Assembly (NCBI RefSeq): GCF_000002985.6
Contig: NC_003284.9
Coordinates: 12,338,001 to 12,402,000, forward strand
Source: Caenorhabditis elegans
Lineage: Eukaryota > Nematoda > Chromadorea > Rhabditida > Rhabditidae
Length of the DNA: 64,000 nucleotides
Reading direction: 5' to 3'
Positions 56,416 to 64,000 of this stretch are shown in pieces. The position numbers and the translations under genes are program-made. Position 1 is the stretch's first letter. Every line of letters begins with the position of its first letter. Under the pieces are notes generated by a model. That model was not told where the DNA came from. It saw nothing but the letters and a program-made list of their open reading frames with translations, and ran no database searches.

Positions 56416-59400
56416 ATGAGTGTCACCGCTGAATCTCCGTCGCTACGAGGTGGATCGATATTGGAAAATAAGCAGGGTGAGGTGGCACAGTTTTTAAAAG
56501 AGAGGCTTAGCGTTTTGCAGTAAAAATTGTTGAAAATACTCAATAAACCCATGTATTATTTAAACTTTTTCAGAATTAATCGACCTGAAAAACATTGGAG
56601 AACATGCCAGGACAGTGCAGCCCTTCAAAACATCAAAACATCAGCCGCTTATCCAGGTATTTTTTGTGAAATTCCTAAAAAAAAAATCAAATACTTTCAT
56701 TTTCCAGGGGTCCGTGTCAAAAGAAGCTGCTATCGCCACACATTCCGCGCTACACTTTGACTTGACACCAGAGAAGGAGAAAAAGTGAACATTTTAGATA
56801 TCTAAAATATACTTCAAAGATTATTTAATTTAACATGTAAAAAATTTACTTCAATAACAGATCTTCAAACTTGTGCATGATTCAGCACTAGTTATAGTAC
56901 TTGAGAAAAAATTAAACAAAAATGGAATTGTTTAAAAATTAAAAGTTTGTCGAAACTTTTAAATGGCTCATCTAAAAAGCGCAGAAGCTGGTTTAGAAAT
57001 TCGATTTTCGATTTTTAATGGCATTTTTTAACGCTCGGTACAATTTAAAGAGTTTGGGAAAAAGTAGTTTATAAATTTACTAAAAATGTGAAAACAGTAT
57101 CAAATGTTGGCGTTTAAGTTGCTAAATTTTGATGACAATTTCTGAAATCAAAAATGCATTGAAACGTGACTAAAATTCAACATTACGGCCGATGATTAAA
57201 TATAACTTTTAAAAAATTATTTTTTTGAATAATTTATTTCACAGAATACGTGATATGTACGACCGTTTGGATGCTGATAACGATGGCAGCATAGATATTC
57301 GTGATCTCACACAAGCCTTGTCGCTACAAGCGCATATCCCAGCTAGTGTAGCTCCAGTAAGTATTTCTATTTTTTTGTTCAGTGCAAGAATGTTTTACTA
57401 TTGCTAATTACTACCGACCTTGAAACATAAAAAATGCAAAACACAAGTAACAATTACCAGAGAGAGCAACAGAAATGAGAAATGTGCATTTCTCTTTTTT
57501 TTCACCGTTGAGAAATAAATTAATGTTGAAATTAAAATTGGGGGACCTTTAAAAATGACACGGCATTTGGCAGACATTACCAGGCAGAAACTTAGCAGAA
57601 AAGTTGTTTTTCAGTAATTGCTCAACATTTTGAAATTGCAGTGTTATAGAAATGCCTCGATTTCGTGAACAGCTTTAGTTTATTCAAATTAAAAAGTATT
57701 GTTTCATGACACTTAAAATGGAATCAAAACAATAATCTTATGAGAATTCTAAAAATGTGCTGAAAAATTTTTATAGTGGTAAAACTCCCGAAGTACAGGC
57801 TAATTCATCAAAAATCTCTAAGACGAAATGTTTGATTATCTGCTGAAAACAAATCTAAATTATTATTTGAAGTCAGAATGAACACTGAAAATTATTAAAA
57901 TTCACATCTATATCACTTCAGAAACTGTTGGAAAGAATGAAATCGGAGCACAGCGACCGAGTAACGTACGCTGATTTCACAAACTACGTGATTGCCCATG
58001 AAGCTCGATTGGCAGAAGTTTTTGATAAAATTGATTTGAACAGCGATGGAGAGGTAGATATGGCGGAAATCAAAAGTTATTGCAAGGAAATGGGTGTTAA
58101 TCTTGATGACCAGAAAGCAATGAGTATAGTGAAAAAGTGAGTTCTTTTCAAATGTGAAAAATATGATATTGGAAAATTACAATGTTTCATAAAATATTCA
58201 AATCTAACTATTGACTTTTTTGATAAACTAGTAAAACTAAACAAGGAATTCGAATAAATTTCAATGTGCCATTGGTTTCTTGATTATAAAGTAATATTTA
58301 TAGAATGGATCAAAGTGGATCATCATCAGTGAATCTCAACGAGTTTCAAGATTTTATGCTCCTCTACCCCTCCACTGATATGAGAGATATGGTGGATTTC
58401 TGGCGGCACAATTTGGTTTGTACCTGCTTAGAATCTAATAGTAGATTTCGAACTCAAAATTTTCAGATTATCGATATTGGAGAAGACGGACAAGTTCCTG
58501 AAGATTTCACACCACAGGAATTGCTGTCTGGAGTCTGGTGGAGGCATTTAGTGGCTGGAGGTGTAGCAGGAGCCATGTCTAGAACTTGCACAGCTCCGTT
58601 TGACAGGATTAAAGTATATTTACAGGTAATGTATTTACATCTTTTGTTCCATATAATGTTTCTAAAAGCTCTCCAGGTAAACTCTACGAAAACCAACAAA
58701 TTGGGAGTGGTCAGTTGTGTTCATTTACTGCACGCCGAAGGAGGAATCAAATCGTTTTGGAGAGGAAACGGCATCAATGTTATCAAAATTGCACCGGAAT
58801 CTGCGATGAAGTTTATGTGCTACGATCAAATCAAGCGATGGATGCAAGAATACAAAGGGGGAGCGGAGTTATCGACTATCGAACGACTGCTGGCGGGTTC
58901 TTCAGGTGAGAATAGATCCATTAATGCTAGAGTGTACAAATTGAGTAAAATTTCAAAACGGGTCACATATTTATGATGACTAGGTTCTTTTTAACTAGGT
59001 TTGGGCTCTGTCAAACTTCAACATAATTATTGCAAAATCCAATCCATGAATGAATTAAGCACTATTGAATCGGCAAATTTATGTAACAACTCTAGCTTCT
59101 TGGCAGCCATTTTTACTAAAAAACGAGGTAGCGCCAGCAGGAAAAATAAAACTTTTTTTATAGTTCTGAAATTACCAATATTTGCATACAGTCAACAGAT
59201 TACAATTATTCCGTTTTCATCGATCATAATTTTTGAAGCGGCCCAAAAACTTATTTTCTTCGAGTCTTAGGTTTTTATTGTGTTTGTTGTGTTTTATTTG
59301 ATCCTTGAATTCTTAAAACGTAAAGCAGTATTGTAAAACATAAAACAGTATAGCTTTTGACCAATTTTGAGTATATTTTCACCAAACCCCACATCTGCTA

Positions 59401-61031
59401 CTGTTCCACGCTATCGACTTTATAAACATTGAAAGAATAATAAATTATTTTTTGCAAATATGTCGTGAGACAATAGTCTCTCACCAATTTATCAACAGTA
59501 GCTTATAATATAGGGATCTTATTTTGACATTCTCGGCCCAAATCTCAATCAGTTCAAGATTTGAGAAGTTTCCGCCATTATTAGTGAATAACAATAATGA
59601 AAAAATCAATTTTTTACTTTGAATTCAGCGGGTGCCATTTCACAAACTGCCATCTATCCTATGGAGGTGATGAAAACTAGGTTAGCTCTTCGACGAACGG
59701 GTCAACTCGATAAGGGGATGTTTCACTTTGCTCACAAAATGTATACAAAAGAAGGCATTAAATGTTTTTACAAGGTTTGCACTTTTTCAATCAGCTTAGC
59801 ACTCTATAAAATAACTTATTTCAGGGGTATCTACCAAATCTGTTGGGCATTATTCCATATGCGGGTATAGATTTGACGGTCTATGAATCGTTAAAATCAA
59901 TGTACACCAAGTACTACACTGAACACACGGAGCCTGGAGTTCTTGCGCTACTCGCATGCGGAACATGCAGTTCTACATGTGGGCAACTAGCAAGCTATCC
60001 GCTAGCTTTAGTTCGAACAAGGCTTCAAGCTAGAGGTAAGTGTTTCTCAATCATGCTAAATGAACATTTGTCAAAAAAATATTTCAGCAATTTCTCCGAA
60101 AAACTCAACACAGCCGGATACAATGGTTGGGCAATTCAAGCACATTTTGCAGACTGAGGGATTCACTGGATTATACAGAGGAATCACACCGAATTTCATG
60201 AAGGTTGGTTCAATTTGATTGCAAAAAATAATGAGCCTCAATATCGAAAAATCGAACACAACTGCATAAATTGTCTACAAAAACAAGAGTGTTCATGAAG
60301 CAAAATTTGTTCGCTTGTAAAACTGCACCTGATGAACATTTTCAGTGGTTTAGTAAATGTAGTTCTGCTCACTTTAATATGCGACTAAAATTTATCAATG
60401 TCCCAGCAAAAAAAAACTCTGGGTGTTTTATAATACTAGCCTTTCTAATAAAGAGTGCAACATTGATTCCTGATTCATCACACTAGTTTTATCAGCACAA
60501 CACTTTTAACAACACTAGTTTTAAAGGTTAGAATTGTCCCGATAACCGGATTTCCCAGAACACGTTGGAAATTACCCATCTGCTTATTTTTCTTTGTCTT
60601 TTCAATTTACGTTGAATCCAACGTACTTGAATAAATAAATAACACGATCAAAAATTGCGTATGCACTGTGTTTCATCTTATGATCTTGCATGTTATGTTT
60701 TATGAAATTGGTTGAAGCAAAGTTTTGTAAAATTTATCAATGTCTCAGCTAATAAGCAATTTTAAGCCACCACGGGTCAATATTTTTTGTTACCGTTTCC
60801 ATATAGTTTTTCGTGACAATTATTTTAAAGAAATCAAAATAGCGGTCTAATAAAAAGAATTAAAATAAATTATTAAAAAAAACATTCGGGTGTATGCATT
60901 ATAACATTTTGAACTGAAATTGTAAAAAAGTTTCGACAAATTATTTTTATTTTCAGGTAATCCCTGCGGTCAGCATTTCCTACGTCGTTTACGAAAAAGT
61001 TCGTAAACAACTTGGAGCCACCATGACATAG
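56416..61031 (+). CDS. F17E5.2: Calcium-binding mitochondrial carrier (SCaMC/SLC25A23-25 type)
   Basis: Probable Ca2+-regulated ATP-Mg/phosphate exchanger of the inner mitochondrial membrane. Twelve exons: 56416-56476, 56574-56656, 56708-56784, 57245-57356, 57922-58136, 58304-58415, 58467-58625, 58677-58905, 59629-59774, 59825-60035, 60088-60203, 60957-61031; 531 residues. The N-terminal half has EF-hand loops [12 protein letters not shown] (83-94), [12 protein letters not shown] (149-160), [12 protein letters not shown] (185-196) and a degenerate fourth ([12 protein letters not shown]). The C-terminal half has three carrier repeats with signatures [18 protein letters not shown] and PLALVRTRL. 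The ATG follows a TTTTCCAG acceptor by one base. Introns at 58906 (723 nt) and 60204 (753 nt) are long but empty. Name recalled from memory; the length matches my recollection. Confidence 0.93.
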
Positions 61032-61987
61032 TATAGCTACTCAATTTTTCGTTGTTGTTTCCCTAGCAGAAACATTCAGTTTTGTATTTCATAGTCATTT
61101 CCTTCAAATATTTCTTCCAATCAATTCTTTCTTGTTCTCTCACAAGTTTGATTTTTCGGGCTATCAATGTAAAGACTTGCCTTGTTATTTTTTCAATTGC
61201 ATAGTTATTTATCTATTTATTAGATTTTCTGTGTTTTTTTTCACTCTTTAATTGTCATTATTTCATTGCCTTTTTCTGTATTTTTTGAAACCCTGGTGTC
61301 ATTCTCAATGTTTCACCTACCTTTTGGCACTTCCACTGTGGTAGTGCAACAGCTCTTGGTCAGTACAGTAGTCCCCGTACCATTTTATTTTCAAACAGTT
61401 ACTCTCTTCTGTCTCTTTCTTTCCTTCTCTGAATCTTACCAAGCACGGGATTTTTCTATCTTTTTTTGTTGTCCTTTCTCATGTTCGATAATTCAATTTG
61501 ATAGTGAAAATTGAAATAAAAATAAATCAAAATTTATTATCTATCACAAGGACAATGGAACGTGATGAGCATAGAAATAGGCAATTTACCGTAAATTGTG
61601 CTGCTTCTTTGTTTTTATTTTTCAGACAAAAACAAAATAGCAATTGAAGAATTGAAACATACTATTTGGCTCCAGTTATTAGGAAAAATGCAGGGTAAAA
61701 ATATAGATAAAAGGAAAATATATCCTACGCTCGAGAACAAATATACCCAGAAGTGTGAAAAAACGAATAACTGAATAACGATTTAAAAATTGAGATCGTA
61801 AAAACTACAGGGTTGATCCAAATAATGACATAGTTTTTACTGAAGTCACTTTTTCCAATTGAATTTAATTTCTTTTTGTCGTCTTTTTCTAAAACAAAAA
61901 GAAATGAAACGATTTTCACCGGCAACATGAAGAAAGTAACTGATTTTGAATGGAACAAAGGTAAAGAAGTATTCCTAAAGTGTGAGA
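61032..61987. other. Intergenic between convergent carrier gene and lin-2
   Basis: Probable long 3' untranslated regions of both genes. A polyadenylation-like AATAAAAATAAATC lies near 61515. No gene recognised. Confidence 0.5.
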
Positions 61988-64000
61988 TCAGTAGACCCAA
62001 GTGACTGGAAGCCATTGCGGGTAAGCGGGTAATTTTTCGACTAAACGTTCTAATTGAGCAATCGTGTCATCAATATCGCTGTTTGTGATGATAAAGTCGA
62101 AAAGGTGACCAAAAGCTTGCCGAAGAACATCCGATTCATTCAAGAGCTTTTCCAAAGAACCATCCGGCTGGAAAAATTGAAAATTTTGGTATTTGTGTAC
62201 TTAATTTTATCTTCACATTCAGAAAGAATACCGGAGTTAGTTAAATAATTTGATTAGAACAAAAATAATATTTTTCAAACCATAAAAATTGAACGTTTAT
62301 AGCAATAAATTGATACTTTCAAAACCTGGGGTTTTTCCACCGTTTTCTTTTTAAATCTCGATCACTTTTATTTATCCAATCTGATGTTATCTAGGAGATG
62401 GAGTAGGGCCAGTGTGAAAATTACTGAAATTCATTCAAATCAAATGATCAAAAATCGTGAAAAACGGTTGGAACAATTTTGGAAACAATTTATCTTGAGT
62501 CAAAGGCTGTTGAAAACTAAGTTTCAGCCACTTTTCAAAAATTCTAAAGCAATTTCGCATGATTGATGAACCCCTACAATGTTGGAAAATGAATATTTTA
62601 AAAATAATTAAACAAATAAAACTGGAACAACTTTTTTAATCGATGACTTCTGAAAAATAGGTGAAAACTGAGTTTTTATTTCTTTTTGATTTGAAATAAA
62701 CATTTTCCAGCATGTTTTGAAACTTTTTTTTAATGACGTTTACCTATTTTGGCACAATATGGGTTTTATTTATTTCCCCAACTGGCCGTACTCCATAAAA
62801 ATGAAAACACGCAACGTTTTTTACATTAACTTAAAATTCCCAGTGCAATTTCTACTAACAACTTTCAAACTTACATCCTGCATTCCTTGCAAGTTTGGTG
62901 CTGCAATAAACACAACAAATGGTGAATATTCTGCAGTCCTCAGAACCTTTAATGCTTGTGGTTCCACATCCAAAATTGCAATTTTTCCACTCTTATGAAT
63001 ATTGCGAATGGTTTCTAGCTTTGTTCCATACATACCTGAAATGTTCAATAACTCAATTGTAAACTCGGGTTTGCTAACTCACTTTCTTCGTGCGTTCCAT
63101 ACTCTAGATATTCATTATTTTGAATGTCCGCCATCATTTGCTCATTTGTAACAAAATAGTAATGTTTACCATCAACTTCATCTTTTCGTGGCGGTCGAGT
63201 TGTATCTGAACATTTTTCGAATTGAGACCTGATTTTCCTTTCAATTTTTTCAGATTACTAACGGGGAATTGGATATGCAAATCTATTCGGGTGTCTGTGT
63301 ATCAAAGTGTTCTTGATATGTCTTCTGCCAACGCCATGAGCTCCAAGAAGTACTAAGGTTTTTCTCCGATATTGTGACAGCCTCATTACCTGTAATATAA
63401 AACATTTCTAAAGAACCACGAAGATGTGCCTACTTCTTCATAAGTCACCAGATCAAGTTGATCAAACAGTGCAGAATGCTTCTGAAGATATTTAGTTGTG
63501 TAATACTTTTTCTTCTTGTTGAACCACATGCAGTGAGCTGAAAATATCAGAAATTGGTCTAGCGCCTTTTTTAGAATAACTATTACTATTACAAGTGTTT
63601 TTGGATCTTTCCATCGCCAAACATGCTGTCCTCCATTCTTGAAGCTCCGGCGACGGAATGAGGCCTGCCACTTGCTGTTGATTGCTTCGTTGTGCTGAAT
63701 TAATGAAAATTAGGATGTGATGAATTGACTACCTTTAAAAAAGCTGAATATTGCTTTTGATAAAAAGTTAAAATAAATATTTTTTGATATTGATAACTTT
63801 AAAAATATTATTTACCATTTGAAGAATTTCCAATTGACGGGAACGAAGATACAAATCGTGCTTGCCACCAGTTATGGTCATCCTTGGAGATTACCTAAAA
63901 CGGATTAATTCGGATTTCAAAAATCAATTTTACAAAAAGATAGACACAAACCTGAAGAATATCGCCAGTTTTAAAAGGAATTCCAGCCTGTGGACACGGA
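61988..64000 (-). CDS. lin-2: LIN-2/CASK MAGUK scaffold, C-terminal part (gene continues beyond window)
   Basis: Membrane-associated guanylate kinase scaffold that with LIN-7 and LIN-10 localises the LET-23 EGF receptor in vulval precursor cells. Exons seen on minus: 64000-63952 (partial), 63894-63816, 63694-63593, 63537-63434, 63389-63263, 63205-63083, 63035-62875, 62167-61988. They encode the SH3 domain ([20 protein letters not shown]), the hook region ([32 protein letters not shown]) and the full guanylate kinase-like domain ([60 protein letters not shown]), ending [10 protein letters not shown], the typical CASK C-terminus. L27, PDZ and CaM-kinase-like regions lie upstream outside the window. 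Intron 62168-62874 contains a dispersed repeat piece. Confidence 0.96.
62565..62720. repeat. Dispersed repeat piece in lin-2 intron
   Basis: CCCCTACAATGTTGGAAAATG and the following AT-rich stretch (ATCGATGACTTCTG, TGATTTGAAATAA) resemble 6285-6440 (CCCCTACAATGTTG, ATCGACGACTTCC, CACTTGAAATAAG). Related copies of an unidentified repeat. Confidence 0.5.

Overview
The window is nematode nuclear DNA, almost certainly Caenorhabditis elegans chromosome X. The evidence is short AT-rich introns (about 42-50 nt) ending in TTTTCAG, SL-type acceptors just upstream of start codons, nematode-only families (srd chemoreceptor, zig Ig protein), Tc1-like inverted repeats and recognisable X-linked genes (zig-2, glb-13, nekl-3, the carrier F17E5.2, lin-2). 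Cosmid-style names are from memory and were not searched. Exon models were built by hand from splice sites and reading-frame phase; all complete models sum to whole codons.

Left part (1-15 kb): a partial tRNA-Arg, a complete srd chemoreceptor gene, zig-2, a short secreted-peptide gene, the first three members of a cysteine-rich family, an unknown 182-residue protein, an intron-containing tRNA-Leu, a 69-residue Cys-rich protein, a steroid 5-alpha-reductase-like gene and an acireductone dioxygenase.

Centre (4-24 kb): the most unusual part. A family of about 100-residue secreted proteins with ten mature cysteines has six intact copies (B, C, E, F, G, H), a 5'-less copy (A), a truncated copy (D) and a 3' scrap. 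Intact copies share a first exon coding only the initiator Met, and nearly all have a TATA box exactly 55 nt before the ATG. Copies E-F-G-H form a palindrome (E left, F right, G left, H right) whose outer arms (about 1.53 kb each) are colinear without a gap. A 210/224-bp tandem array, a hAT-type MITE and remnants lie at the edge.

Right-centre (24-41 kb): two unknown small genes, the second 5-alpha-reductase paralogue, tRNA-Glu, an unknown 909-residue protein with paired PP1-docking-like motifs, a 108-residue gene with a tRNA-derived SINE in its intron, and glb-13, which I reconstruct with two upstream coding exons giving a lipidation-type N-terminus (MGQENSKC).

Right part (41-64 kb): a roughly 10-kb gene-poor stretch, nekl-3 (NIMA-related kinase), a 12-exon SCaMC-type mitochondrial carrier, and the 3' end of lin-2/CASK (SH3 and guanylate-kinase region), which runs off the window. 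Genes here are separate eukaryotic transcription units; apart from the cysteine-rich family and the reductase pair, no shared pathway is evident.
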